64,000 bases of DNA from Beaufortia kweichowensis (taxonomy: Eukaryota > Chordata > Actinopteri > Cypriniformes > Gastromyzontidae): positions 221,501 to 285,500 of the forward strand of contig CM032811.1 of NCBI GenBank assembly GCA_019155185.1, written 5' to 3'. Of the stretch, positions 30,891-42,188 are shown piece after piece. The notes under the pieces were generated by a model. It made no database searches. It saw only the letters and a program-made list of their open reading frames with translations, and was not told the origin of the DNA. Position 1 is the stretch's first letter; each line of letters opens with the position of its first letter. The translations under genes were made by a program, and so were the position numbers.

Positions 30891-31529
30891 AAAAACCCTT
30901 GGGAGAACTCAGACTCACTTGGAGGATCATTTCTCCTCTGACGCGTCACAGCTGCAGTCAGTAGTTTGATAAAAATGATTTGATTTAAAGTCGTGAACTA
31001 AATTTACTAAAGTTTAAAGCCGTGTAGATCTGAGTTTTGAGTTGATCTGGATTATTAGTTGTGATTGAATTTAACAATGTGTTTGTGTGTGTGGTAAACT
31101 AGGTAGTAGTTAAAAGGCTAATATTCTACAATAAAGGATTGTTTAGCTGGGGATGACTGAGATGACTGAGTTCAGCTATAACATCAAACTGCTGACATAG
31201 ACAGAAAAGAACTAGTTCATTAGTCAAAGCTAAATAGTTAAAGAGATTAGCATAAATACTGTTTAGCATTATCATTAACGTAGTAACTAGCATTAGCATT
31301 AGCTATAATGAAAGCAGGTTCTCCTTCTGACAGATCCAGCGTCAGGTCAGGGTATGGACTGGATGCAACCTCAGAATAGTAAGAAACAAACAAACTGAGA
31401 GTAAAATACTGTTTCACACCCTTAGATTCAACAAGTACATCAGATTGTTAGGGAAGTGTTCCCGGTTCCGGTTGGCCTAATTAATGCAGCCTAACAATCC
31501 CTTAGAGGATTTGTGTTATAAACTGTTGG

Positions 31530-32680
31530 ATTATGTGTATGCTATGTTAAAGAGATAGATCTTTAATCTAGATTTAAACTGAGAGAGTGTGTCTGCCTCC
31601 CGCACAGCACTAGGAAGACTATTCCAAAGTTTAGGTGATAAATAGGAGAATGATCTTCCACCAGCACTTGATTTAGAAATTCTAGGTATTACCAAAAGGC
31701 CAGAGTCCTGAGAACGTAATGGACGTGAGGGACTGTAGTGTATTAGGAGCTCACTCAGGTACTGAGGAGCTAAACCATGTAAGATCTTAAGAAGTTAATA
31801 TGTTGTGTAATGGGTAACCAGTGGAGTGTTGACAGTACCGGCTGATATGTTCAAACTTTTTTGATCTAGTGAGAACTCTAGCCGCTGCATTTTGAACCAG
31901 CTGAAGCTTATTTATTTGCTTTGCATGACACCCCCCCAATAATGAATTACAGTAGGTCATAAATGCGTGGATTAGCTTCTCTATATCCAAGACAGACAGT
32001 ATGTGGCGCATCTTTGAAATGTTTCTAAAGTGAAAAAATGCGGTACGACACATATTGGAAATGTGACCATCGAAAGACAGGTTCTTATCTAGGATCACAC
32101 CTAGGTTCTTGACTGCGGAAGAAGAGACAATGGTGCAGCCTTCTATAGTGATGTTGTGGACTATCGTGTCGTGTTTGGAGCTATTAGGTTCAATAATCAG
32201 AACCTCTGTCTTATTGGGGTTAAGTAGAAGGAAGTTGTTTGCCATCCATTTTCTAATATCGTTGATACAGTCTATTAGCCTAGAAAAACAATGGGTTTTG
32301 TCAGGTTCTGAGGAAATATAAAGCTGGGTATCGTCAGCATAGCAGTGGAAGTTGATGTCATGTTTCTTAATAATATCTCCGAGGGGAAGCATATATAATG
32401 TGAAGACAATAGGACCAAGAACTGATCCCTGTGGTATGCCGTATTTTACCTGAGAGTGATAAGATTTTTCCTCGTTAACACAAACAAAGTGGTAGCGATT
32501 GGTTAAATAAGACTTGAACCAGGCTAAGGCTTGACCGGTAATGCCAACAAGGTTTTCTAGTCTATCAAGTAGAATTGTATAATCTATTGTGTCAAAAGCT
32601 GCACTGAGGTCGAGTAATATGAGAAGAGAGGTTTCACCGCGATCTGATGCTAGAAGGAGGTCATTTGTCACTCTGAGCAT
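31530..32680 (-). pseudogene. CR1/L2-type LINE reverse transcriptase and C-terminus
   Basis: The main frame (32680-31787, 297 residues) begins inside the RT. Residues 22-31 (LLDLSAAFDT) hold the first catalytic Asp, residues 81-89 read GIPQGSVLG, and YADD lies at residues 114-117, so the visible catalytic residues are intact. VQNAAARVLTRSKKFEHISR marks the C-terminal region. A frame change near 31800 separates the last part, which reads SPKLWNSLPSAVREADTLSQ on the way to about 31530. The enzyme copies LINE RNA at the nicked target. The 5' truncation, loss of endonuclease and the frame change mean it is not mobile by itself. Confidence 0.82.
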
Positions 32681-32960
32681 GGCTGTTTCTCTGCTGTGGT
32701 GGGGCCTAAATCCTGATTAAAATTTTTCATAAATGCTATTTTTCGCTAGGAATGTCTGTAGCTGGTTAGATACAACCTTTTCCAGTATTTTTGATAAAAA
32801 GGAGAGATTAGAAATTGGTCTAAAGTTAGTTAGGTCTCCCTGGTTGAGATTGGGCTTTTTTATGAGAGGCCTAATAACTGCCATTTTGAAGGCTGCTGGT
32901 AACTGCTGAGTAACTACTAGCTAGTTTGTAACTAACTCTGTACCTAATTTGGTTGCACCA

Positions 32961-34753
32961 CTTGCTCTTAAGGCAGAACAAAGTTAGTAGATCGTAAGCT
33001 CGCTGTAAAGGAATGCATAGTCCCGTTAAATGACGTAAATTTTCTTAAGCCAATTAGAAGCCTACAAATGGTAAAAAGGAAAATATAAGATCCTGACTAG
33101 TCTGAACTGAAAGTGAAGAAATGCAAGTTTGGTCAAAACCAATGCATTACATTTTTAATTAAAAATATCCAAATAGCCTACTCATGGAAAAGAAAAGAAA
33201 TGTTTAGAGCAAACGTGCATAGCAATGTCAGCATCATCATACATATCCAAAGGATGATGTCGGTCTCATAAAATTAGTCAGCAAACACACGGTTCTTCAT
33301 TATTATTTATGAGCTCGTGGATGTAATCTAATCTGGCTGTCATCTTGACCATTACTCATGGGCAGCGGCTTCCGTAAATATTTAGTTATTTAGTGTGAGC
33401 GTTTAAACTAAGTTTAATGGTGACCTGCACTTGCGCCAAAACTAGGCTATGTTGTAACTTGCGCATAGCTGGTGCAACTGGCCCCTGATATTTAGAACTC
33501 CAAGTTTTAGTGAGTGTTTTCTTGTTTAAATTTTGTAGAATATTTTGTTTAATGGCAATCAGATTTTTTCTCTGACCTGTAGTCATTTTTATTTTATGGT
33601 CTTATTATTCGTTGGACACACAGTCTCTATAGCATGAGCTTCACATAGTATTCTCTCAGTTCTTGTTATAGTTGGTGTCCATAGTGTGAACAGCCCTTGA
33701 TTCTCGGTACTGTTTGATGTACCTGGATGATTGTATGGTAGTATTCATAAGTCTCTTGTTTGATCTGAGACATTAAACTGTCCACTGTGAAGCAGTGACT
33801 GTATGATACTGACAGACTCGAACTCAACCATTACAAAACATTCACTGATACCAAAGAAAGCAGCACTTTACTTTAAAGACAACGTATTATGCAAAACTCA
33901 CTTTTATAAGGTGTTTGAACACAGTTATGTGGCCGCAGTGTGTGAAAACAACGAGCCTAAAATGATAAAAATCCACCCAGTCATTTCTTTATAATCCCCT
34001 AAAATCAAAACCAGTCTGTCTAAATACACAGTTTAAAATTCGCACACTGTGTTGTGAAACAAGGTGGAAAACCAGCCTATTTGTGACGTTCAGGACCCTA
34101 AAGACCGAGACAGACATCAGTGTGCTGTAGACTGCAGGAGGAAGAAATGTCTGTGTCTAAGAAACATGTTGTGTTTTCAGATGAAACAATGAACATAAGA
34201 GTCTCAGAGCCACTGAGGACACAGTGATTACAATTCGTTTACGATGGAAAAAACAAGTGAAGAATTATATGTTTGTGCCAATCATTTCAAGTCGTACTGC
34301 TTTACAAACCTGCGACAGTTCAACACGGGATTTGTTTAAAGATTGAAGCAAGGCTTCATTCGTGAACTTTAGCTACAGAGGAAGTAAGTCTTACATGTTA
34401 TATTTTGTTTCTGAATGATCTTCTTATGTATTTATAATGTATTTAAATGAAATGAAATAGATTTCTCATCAGCAGCTCATGATGATATACTGTCAGAAAA
34501 AGCCAGTGGTGATGTCATCAGTCATCCAGACGGATGCTGGGGTTTATGGTCAAGAGAGGATCAGGTGGATATTTGAGATGCTTATTCCAGTCTGGATCAG
34601 ATATTCAGCTCACTATTGTGTTGTTTAAGTTCTGAAGAGTAGAGATACAAATTTAGCGCTAGACCAGATTTGACAAACATACATTGTATATTCATAAAAA
34701 GGTAGAAAGTTCTGGGATAAAAAATAAAACAATATTGTAGTTGAGCCTGTTAT
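32961..34753. other. Unassigned region with degenerate DNA-element texture
   Basis: About 1.8 kb with no gene. The segment near 33880-34080 (GCAAAACTCACTTTTATAAG) resembles internal sequence of dispersed fish DNA elements from memory. A minus-strand frame of 66 residues at 33386-33586 has no known motif. Boundaries and class are not assigned. Confidence 0.35.
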
Positions 34754-34758
34754 ATTAG

Positions 34759-35053
34759 TGTAAAAATGAATGCAGGGATGCAGGGAATGAAGAAAGGCAG
34801 CGAAGTTTTAATAAATAATCCAAAAACAGGGAAACCAGGACCACTGGAACACAACACATCCATGTACATAAAACAACTGACAAACATGGAGTGAAACACA
34901 AGGGCTATATATAATACAAAAGTATAACACGACACAGGTGAAGGTGATAAAACAATGATTAGTCCAGGCAGGGGAAATAAAAAATGGCTATGAGTCCAAA
35001 ACAGGGGAGCGGAACAAGACAAGAATAGGGACACACAGACCGGGATCGTAACA
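34759..35053 (-). mobile_element. Solo LTR, 295 bp, TSD ATTAG
   Basis: Plus-strand ends are TGTAAAAATG and GATCGTAACA. ATTAG is duplicated at 34754-34758 and 35054-35058. On the minus strand it starts TGTTACGATCC and includes TATATATAGCCCTTGTG, shared with 30075-30400. The 94-residue minus-strand frame across it is not a gene. Confidence 0.88.
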
Positions 35054-35339
35054 ATTAGGACATTGGAGTTCTCTCCAATTATATGAGAGGTACTAAAGTG
35101 AGAGTCGGAGTCTTGAGTCGGATGTCTGTTTTCATAAATAAAGTTTGTAAAAAAATCTTTAAAAAAGTATTTTAAAGATGTTTGTAAGGGAAGATACTAC
35201 TAATAAATAAAACGTTCATTTTTAAAATATCCCTAATTGGAAATATATATATGGGTAAGGATGACCATCTTTCTATGAACAGTTTTATACTGTAGTTATG
35301 AGGGTTGTAATTCATTTGAGCAATTTCTTTAATCTCTAA

Positions 35340-35590
35340 TCTTAATCTGCCTGAAGTATTCTGTCTATAGGGCTTTGTAGTTTCCTCCCTATGTGCAGTT
35401 CAGCAGGTGTCACCCCAATAGTTTCTTGAACAGCAGAATTTAATGCAAATCTGAATTCTGGGAGTTAGGTGTCCCATTTAAGGGTCCCATAATGTCGACT
35501 CCTAACATCTCATTAGGACAGTTGACAATGCTTTGTTGTAGTTTTCCTGCATGTTTTTTATTGTCAACCTTTAGCACTTGTCATGTTTCG
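35340..35590 (-). pseudogene. Gypsy A integrase remnant
   Basis: On the minus strand, a broken frame reads EFRFALNSAVQETIGVTPAE followed by LHIGRKLQSPIDRILQ. This is the typical end of a gypsy integrase core, where host-like target phrases such as ALNSAVQETTGVTP occur. A shorter upstream piece reads MLGVDIMGPL. The catalytic DDE residues cannot be located, because the middle of the domain is missing. The integrase would insert the DNA copy into the genome. Confidence 0.55.
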
Positions 35591-35962
35591 CTGCTTTTGA
35601 CAAGATATTTTATGTCAGTTCACATTTTTGGCCAAAAAGCAACATCATACAGTCTTTTTTAGGTTTTAAAAAGCCTTCAGCTAATACCTTAATTATGTTT
35701 CCCACCTCAAGATCCTGGTGCTGTTCTTTCCAAATGAGATCAGCTGGGAAAGGGAAGTCATTATCCATCTCTTTCTGGGAGGAAAACAGAACACATTCAA
35801 CAGAGGTAGGAATTCGAGAATGAGCATCAGGACAACATTAAGTTTACCCTTCCTATACTCTACTATGAAATCAAATTTTTGTAACCTCAGTGCACATCAT
35901 AAAAGACGACTCGTGGTCTTTGTAGAAGAGTGGTCAGTGATCACTGTAAATTGTTTTTGTTC

Positions 35963-36226
35963 TTAATAGTGTTGCAACTTTTCTAGGGCCCACACAACAG
36001 CAAGGCACTCCTTTTCCATAGCAGAATAGTTTGCTTTAGCTTTGTTAAGGGTTCTGCTGGCATATGATATTACTTTTTGACAGTCGGATCCTATTTTCTG
36101 TGCAAGAACAGCTCCAAGGCCAGTCTCACTTGCGTCTGTGTAAACAATAAAGGGTAAATTTAAGTTTGGATGACCAAGAACTGGGGGTAAAATCAAACAT
36201 GCTTTGAGCTGTTCAAAAGCTGGCAA
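35963..36226 (-). pseudogene. Gypsy A RNase H domain
   Basis: This minus-strand frame of 87 residues begins AFEQLKACLILPPVLGHPN, followed by FIVYTDASETGLGAVLAQK and SYASRTLNKAKANYSAMEKE, then CLAVVWALEKLQHY. These are the connection and RNase H start of a Ty3/gypsy pol, with the first catalytic Asp in YTDAS and the Glu in MEKE. The reading frame ends before the remaining His/Asp motifs. RNase H removes the RNA strand during reverse transcription. Confidence 0.8.
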
Positions 36227-36239
36227 TTAGGAGACCAGA

Positions 36240-36700
36240 TATAGGATATCCCTTCTTTTTAGATAGTTTAATGGCTCTGCAATTTTGGAGAACCCAGGGA
36301 CAAAACGATGGTAAAAGCCAGACAAGCCAAGAAACCTCTGTGCTTCTTTGAGGGCATCATGTTAAAATGGTAGAAGCCAGATGGGGTTATAAAGGCAGTT
36401 TTAAGTTTGCTTTCTGGAGCCATTGTTACTTGCCAGTAACCACTGTTTAAGTCAATTGTAGAGAAAAAAGATGAACCAGCAAAGGGACTCTATAATCTCT
36501 GTAATTGAAGGAAGAGGATAAGCATCATTTTCAGTGAATGAATTTAGTTTTCTGTAATCTACACAGAATCTGTAACTGCCATCTTCTTTAGGGACCAGCA
36601 CCACAGGAGAGGACCAGCCAGAATGTGATGGTTCAATAATACCGGAGTCCAACATCTTCATCTGCTGCTCTTTGACTATGGTCTGTTTTGTTGGTGACAT
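36240..36700 (-). pseudogene. Gypsy A reverse transcriptase, fragmentary
   Basis: The minus-strand frame 36700-36452 contains IVKEQQMKMLDSGIIEPSHS and GWSSPVVLVPKEDGSYRFCV followed by DYRKLNS, the fingers of a gypsy RT. Beyond it, the palm with its Y-x-D-D box is missing: the sequence passes near 36440 to MAPESKLKTAFITPSGFYH-like text and then, near 36350, to a later part (EAQRFLGLSGFYHRFVPGFS-like). So at least one deletion removed the active site. The RT cannot function. Confidence 0.7.
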
Positions 36701-37188
36701 CCGATAGGGTTTTTGTTTAATTGGAAGTTTATTTGAGGAGTATATGTGATTCTGTAGTACATTTGTTTTGCCAGTAGTGAGTGTGCATACCTGAGGATAA
36801 AACTAAACTGAAGAAAGTCCTGTAAGAGTTGTTTTTCATGTTCTAAAAGTTGGGCAGAAGACACAGCCTGATCAATATAAACTTGCACACTCAATTGACC
36901 TTCTTCTAAAGATCACATGGGGGGTGGAATAGAGCTAATAAGGCCATGCTGAGGGTTTTGTTCAAAATTTACTTGATTTTTCTTATGTTTTGCCCCTCTC
37001 CATCTAGAGACACGAGCATTACCAGGTTGGAAAGGAATGGATAACTGAAGGTTTATTTTTGAAACCAAGGTAGTCCAACCGAGTGGTGACTCTGTTTTCC
37101 CATTTGCTAAATACCAAGGTCCTTGGGTCCAGGGCCTAAGGTCTTCCTTTAACTTATTTAACTCGTTGAGACGCACTAGTTTGTCCAC
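36676..37188 (-). pseudogene. Gypsy A region between protease and RT
   Basis: Two minus-strand frames (37188-36913 and 36894-36676) with a stop and shift between them. The first has PWTQGPWYLANGKTESPLGW and a basic end, and the second contains SAQLLEHEKQLLQDFLQFS, comparable to the segment before RT where relatives read LLxxYxDVFS. No catalytic residues are expected here. The link to gypsy A is by position. Confidence 0.45.
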
Positions 37189-37199
37189 GGTATAGACGT

Positions 37200-38140
37200 C
37201 ACTACCTGTTATGTTGTTTATAATGACAATATAAACTACTTTCTAAAAATGTTAATAATATTGACAAACTATACATCGCTTTAAAGGTCTAAGGGTATAG
37301 AGTCGGGATATGGTCTCTGTTTTGCGATAAAGATACTCCAGCAACAGTAATATAGTAGTTTGTGACAGACGCACAAATGACAACACACAAAATGAAAACA
37401 GAACTTACATCGAATCCAATCTGTTGCAGCGCTGAAGAAAGTCCATATAAACAGTCTTGTGCAATACATCCAATAGCTGTTTTTGTTCATAAAAGCGAAT
37501 AATTCATGAAATATTGATATATAATCCATTGTTTACATCAGATTCCGCCAGAACAGCCTGCCCTCCATCATGGTTTTTCAAGAGAATATACAATATGAGC
37601 ACTGTTTATGGTAGTAAACATTAGACTCAAACACATGAGCCTGCATCCAAAGTTATATTATAGCGCAGTAGTTATAGTGATATAGTCCAAACAGTGCAGT
37701 CGAAAAAAGTGATGTTCTGGGAGGCATAGCCTATCATTCTCTCGTTCCTCCGCGAGCCAATGATCTAATGGAAAAATACTGACAGACAAAACATGTAGCC
37801 AGTGAGAAGACGATTCCAACGGTGTGCGTGATGATTATCTTCAGCATTTAAAAAAAAAGTTTTTTTTTATTCATCACTGAGCCATTCACGAACAAGCCGC
37901 CCCGTCACACCTGTTACTTACGACTGACGTAGCTTCCGCGTTCTGGATTGTTGTTAGCAGTTAGCAATGCTGCTGTTCTTCAAGTTCGTTTAGCAGCGTT
38001 TCTGTCTTTCTAGTGGCATTTAGCAGTGTTAATTGCTGCAAAATAAATGCTCGTCTGAGCTTTTTGAATATAGTGATGATGACATTACAGTGGGCTGTGC
38101 GGTTTAGTGGCGAAAAGAGTAGCGATGTTGCTACGTGTAT
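37200..38140. other. Unclassified inserted repeat block
   Basis: About 940 bp that interrupts gypsy A. It is AT-rich in its left two thirds with no coding frame worth naming. It may be a non-autonomous DNA element, but no terminal repeats were located. Confidence 0.4.
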
Positions 38141-38456
38141 GGCTGGTCACGAGTGTAATGTAAGAAAAGAAAAGAATTTTTTTTAGGCTGCGTCTGGATT
38201 AGCTAGCCATCAGTGTAATATCAGCATATGTAAAGAAACAAAATACTGTTTTTTAAGACTGACTGCATCCGGATTAGCCGGGTATCAGTGTAATATCAGC
38301 ATATGTAAAGAAACAAAATACGGTAATTTGAGGTGTAATATCTGTGTATGTATGTAAACAAAAAAAAAAGTTTCTTGAGACTGACTGTATCCTGTATGGT
38401 CGTCCATTAGTATTATATCAGCATATGTAAAGAAACAAAAGACTGTTTTCTGAGAC
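38141..38456. repeat. About 78-bp tandem repeat, left part (split by gypsy B)
   Basis: Three to four imperfect copies containing GTGTAATATCAGCATATGTA, then AAGAAACAAAA and GACTGACTGCATCCGG. The array breaks inside a unit at 38456, and the missing continuation (GACTGACTGCATTCTGTATG) is at 41517, on the far side of gypsy B. Confidence 0.85.
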
Positions 38457-38509
38457 AGTCTCAAACATCACCCAAGAAAAAGACCGGACCAAACACTACA
38501 GACACAAGC

Positions 38510-39098
38510 ATGAGCCAGCCGGATCCTTTCCAGGAGTTGGTGGACGCGCTACGCTGTTCTCTCACCGAGCACCCCACACCCAGGCTGGCTTCATCTTTCG
38601 ACAATTCTGCAAACACCGCCATCTCTCCCGCACCAATTCTATTCACCAGTCCCATGGCCCATGCAGCACCCTACTCTGGTTCGGCGGAGGAGTGCAATGG
38701 ATTCCTTCTTCAGGGCTCGCTGGCCCACCGATCGATCCAAGGTATCCTACCTCATTACCCACCTGAGCGGCAAAGCTCTCCAATGGGCTGAACCCCTCTG
38801 GAATCAAGACCACCCCATTGTATCATCCCACTCAGACTTCGTGACACACTTCCGCGATGTGTTTGGAAAACCCGCCTGGAATTCGTCCGTTGGTGAGAGA
38901 CTTTACAAGCTTAAACAAAGTAATAGGTCAGTTAACGATTATGCTCTGCAGTTCAGGACTCTGGCTTCCAAAAGCGGGTGGAATGAACAGGCTCTGCTCA
39001 TCGCCTACCGTCAGGGATTGGATCCACAAGTGCGGTTGCATCTCGCTGCATACGATGACACCATGGGACTCGACCGGTTTATTCAACTCTCCATCTGA
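38510..39098 (+). pseudogene. Gypsy B gag (capsid-like), frame-shifted
   Basis: Starts at ATG 38510 with SQPDPFQELVDALRCSL. Near 38705 the protein-like reading moves to the frame of 38661-39098, which reads LITHLSGKALQWAEPLWNQD, FVTHFRDVFGKP and YALQFRTLASKSGWNEQALL, the capsid-like retrotransposon gag fold. It then changes frame again near 39095 to join the zinc knuckle in the next ORF. Gag would form the particle. The frame changes mean it is not made as one protein. Confidence 0.75.
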
Positions 39099-39110
39099 TT
39101 CGCCACTCAT

Positions 39111-40463
39111 ATGCAGTCATGCCTCGAAGAACAACAGGGTCAGTTGCAGCTCACTACCACCCTCCGCCGGCCAGACACCGTCAGTGCTCCAGAACCAGCC
39201 CACGAACCAATGCAAGTGGATGCCTCCCATTTAACATTCACCGAGCGGCATAGAAGACTAGCCCATCGACTTTGCCTTTATTGTGGAGGTCCCGGGCACA
39301 TAATCTCTGCATGTCCCACTCATCCTCCTTGTCCCATGGTGAGTGCTTTGCTCTATTTTGTTAGTAATATGAAACCTCTCACTACTATTGTATCTCTTAC
39401 TGCCGATGCTGTTGCGCTTTCAGTTTCCACCCACCTCGACTCCGGGTTGGCTGGCAATTTCATCTCCGGCGCCCTCTGCCGTCAGCTCAAGCTCAAGACA
39501 ACAGCCATTGCCACCTCGTACCAGATTTCATTTCAAGTCCTGAAGTGGGGCGATAGTTGTTTCAGAGACTGTCTCACTGTTCGTCCTGTTCCAGGTTCCC
39601 TCAACGTCAGTCATCTTCCTGTTTACACCACTTCCATCGAGAGTCCTGTAGAGAAAAGGTTGGTGGAAATCCCAGCCGACTACGCCCCCTTCAGTGACAT
39701 GTTCTGTCACAGGAGAGCTTCCAAGCTGCCCCCACACCGGCCATGGGACTGCGCCATCGATCTGCTTCCGGGTGAGTCAGTGCCCAGGGGAAGAATTTAC
39801 CCCCTGTCCATCCCGGAGGAGAAGGCCATGGAGGAATACATCAAAGAGGCTCTGGCGCAAGGTTACATCCGTCCCTCTACTTCCCCTGCTGCTTCAAGCT
39901 TCTTCTTCGTGGCAAAGAAGGACGGAGGCTTGCGGCCATGTATTGACTACAGAGCACTTAACAAGATCACTGTGAAGTTTCGGTATCCCCTTCCCCTCGT
40001 CCCTGCAGCCCTAGAACAGCTCCGTGGTGCCACTGTTTTCTCCAAGTTGGACCTCCGCAGCGCTTACAACCTGATCCGGATACATGAAGGGGACGAGTGG
40101 AAGACTGCCTTTGTTACACCTACTGGCCACTACGAATATCTTGTCATGCCCTATGGACTGGTCAATGCCCCCTCCGTATTCCAAGACTTCGTGCTCCAGG
40201 AGTTCCTCCATAAGTTCGTGTTGGTATATATTGATGACATCCTGATTTACTCCCGGAGCTTGGCCGAACATCGGCACCACGTTGCGGCGGTCCTAAGACG
40301 CCTGAGGGAGTACCAGCTGTTCCTTAAGGCGGAGAAGTGTTCCTTCCAACTACCCTCAGTGCAGTTCCTTGGCTACAACATCGATTGCAGTGGTATCCGG
40401 ATGGACGAGGGGAAGGTGACCAAGAACAAGCTATCAAGAACTGGCCACCTCCCACCACTGTAA
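39111..40463 (+). pseudogene. Gypsy B zinc knuckle, protease and reverse transcriptase (450 aa, truncated pol)
   Basis: Open for 450 residues. Residues 55-68 form the CCHC knuckle (CLYCGGPGHIISAC). Residues 109-121 carry the protease Asp in LDSGLAGNFISGA. From residue 205 the RT reads LPPHRPWDCAIDLLPGES, with AKKDGGLRPCIDYRALNK at 268-285, FSKLDLRSAYN at 310-320 (first Asp) and the active site YIDD at 373-376. The RT catalytic triad is therefore present. The normal thumb, RNase H and integrase are missing: the frame ends at residue 450 shortly after FLGYNID. It would need a complete copy to move. Confidence 0.85.
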
Positions 40464-40496
40464 AGGAACTACAACGCTTCCTGGTCAGGGGAACCA

Positions 40497-41090
40497 TCTG
40501 ACGTTCCAGCAGTTGATTACTGGTTCCGAGAGAGTGAGAGGGTTTGGGACTCAGCACACCATCACCTGCAATGCACCCTGTGTCGACGTAGACTGACAGC
40601 CGACCGCCGTCGCTCCGAAGCTCCCGCCTATCAGCCTGGGCAGAAGGTCTGGCTGTCCACAAGGGATATCCGTCTACGTCAACCATGCCGCAAGCTGAGT
40701 CCCAGATTCATTTGGCCCATTCACCATCCTGGAGCAGATCAACCCGGTCACCTACAGACTGCAGCTACCACCTGAGTACCGCATTCACCCCACTTTCCAT
40801 GTTTCTCTGCTCAAACCTCACCATCCTTCTGTTTTTCCCTCCACAGAGCCTGGCGTAGACACACTGGAACCCCCTCTCCCACTTCTGCTGGAGGATGGAG
40901 TGGTGTATGCAGTAAAGGAGATCCTGGACTCCCGGTGCCGTGGTGGCCAGCTCGAGTATCTGGTGGACTGGGAGGGCTATGGACCTGAGGAACGATCCTG
41001 GGTCAATCACAACGACATACTCGACCCCAAACTGCTGGAGACCTTCCACTCAGATCATCCCAGTAGACCTGCCCCTCGTGGAAGAGGACG
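40497..41090 (+). pseudogene. Gypsy B integrase C-terminus with chromodomain
   Basis: The first part, in a broken frame from about 40497, reads AHHHLQCTLCRRRLTADRRR and YQPGQKVWLSTRDIRL, the region before and including the GPY/F-type domain. The frame then changes near 40715. The frame beginning at 40900 (112 residues) opens with the chromodomain: VYAVKEILDSRCRGGQLEYL, then VDWEGYGPEERSWVNHNDI. This has the aromatic cage-type residues (Y, W, W) expected of chromodomains that bind methylated histone H3 and guide chromovirus integration to heterochromatin. Arg/Pro-rich sequence follows. Confidence 0.8.
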
Positions 41091-41143
41091 ATCACCACGA
41101 CATCGGGGTCCGCGGCCCTCAGGAGTGGGCCATGGGGAGGTAC

Positions 41144-41516
41144 TGTCACGGACACGCCAAGCTCAAACATCACCCAATCGCAACACTCTCCCGAATACTG
41201 ATTACCCACACCTGCACATTGTTATCCTGCCCACATAAAAGACGCTCACACACATTCTCTCACTGTCCGGTCTCGTTAGCACTAAGGACTTACCTGCATG
41301 CTTACCTCTTGGACTACTTACCTGTTTCCTCGTCTCCCTGTTGCCCCAGTGTTTCCAGTATGTGTGTCTCCTCGATTCCGGTTTCCAAGCGATCTCCAGC
41401 TCCACTCCTCAGCATCTAAAGGACAGTAATCCTTCTATTCAGTTCATTGTCTCTGCTGTGTCTAAATAAACATCTCACCTGTGATCCGCTGTCTCCGTCC
41501 CTTCTGTATTATAACA
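41144..41516 (+). repeat. 3' LTR of gypsy B (373 bp)
   Basis: Starts TGTCACGGACACGCC after the purine-rich CATGGGGAGG and ends GTATTATAACA. AATAAA lies near 41465. It shares its first 20 bases, with one change, and an inner CACTGTCCGGTCTCGTT with the solo LTR at 18477-18916. Confidence 0.88.
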
Positions 41517-41640
41517 GACTGACTGCATTCTGTATGGCCGGCTGTATCAATGTAATGTGGATGTGTATCAGAGACAAAGACTGATAGCAACATTTCTCAT
41601 TATAGTTAGTAGAGTTAGATTTCTTCTTTCACTGGGTAAG
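41517..41640. repeat. About 78-bp tandem repeat, right part
   Basis: Continuation of the array interrupted by gypsy B at 38456. One to two further units, more diverged. Confidence 0.75.
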
Positions 41641-41845
41641 CTATGTGTAGATTTATGCTTGTTTATATTTGTCTGTTTGTATTTATTTAAATAAAAAAGT
41701 TTAAAATAAAAGAATATATTTAATGTGTGATATATTTAAGATCTAATGACACATGGTTAAGTACATGTGTTGTACATGTAAAATAACAGTAATACATTTC
41801 TCTAGACTTATTTTGTTATTATTATTTTGTTACCTAAGGGCACTT
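41641..41845. other. AT-rich spacer before gypsy A resumes
   Basis: No coding content seen. It may belong to the inserted repeat block. Confidence 0.4.
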
Positions 41846-41939
41846 TAAAGCTCCAAGTCTCTGTTTTTTAAAAGGCACTAGTCAGACAAAAAACCTTGCA
41901 GGAACCTCAATTATTGTTCTATTGTCCTAAAACTTAGAA

Positions 41940-42030
41940 TGGGGTGTGCTTCAAGAGGTTCAGCCCAGAGGTCTTTATGTAGTAATGTATAACTAACACC
42001 GGTGTCAACAAAATTAAATATGTAAAGGTA
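41940..42030 (-). pseudogene. Gypsy A aspartic protease remnant
   Basis: A short minus-strand reading contains NFVDTGVSYTLLHKDLWAE, where DTG is the protease active-site triplet. It continues for a short distance and then breaks off near 41850 at the large interruption. The protease would cut the Gag-Pol polyprotein. Only the active-site region survives. Confidence 0.6.
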
Positions 42031-42188
42031 CAATCAGTTGCTGTGGAATAGTCATTGAATTAAAAGAGGTGGATGAAGACTTTAAAGATGTTTTTTAATG
42101 ATCTTACCTGGGTGTCACAGCCGATGCAGATGAGCTGGAGGGATTTCTACTATATTGTGAATTAGAAGGGTTTTTTTTATTCTGTGGA

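Larger units (their letters stand above)
30609..32960 (-). mobile_element. CR1/L2-type LINE, minus strand, 5' truncated
   Basis: The 3' tail (30609-30680, with GTTTATTTGTATAGCGCTTT) is followed leftward in sense by a 3' UTR carrying two TA-rich repeats, the C-terminal coding region (about 31530-31786) and the RT (31787-32680), with more RT N-terminal sequence up to about 32960 that reads NFRPISNLSFLSKILEKV. No endonuclease remains. The plus-strand LINE at 49865-52475 belongs to the same family. Confidence 0.8.
38457..41516 (+). mobile_element. Ty3/gypsy chromovirus (B), plus strand, internally deleted, 5' LTR almost lost
   Basis: Gag (from 38510), protease and RT (39111-40463), integrase C-terminus and chromodomain (about 40497-41090) and a 3' LTR (41144-41516) are in order. 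It sits in a tandem repeat that resumes on both sides. The 5' LTR is reduced to a match of about 16 bp (CTCAAACATCACCCAA at 38460) to LTR positions near 41161. RNase H and the integrase catalytic core are absent: an internal deletion joins the RT end directly to the integrase tail near 40470-40500. Confidence 0.85.
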
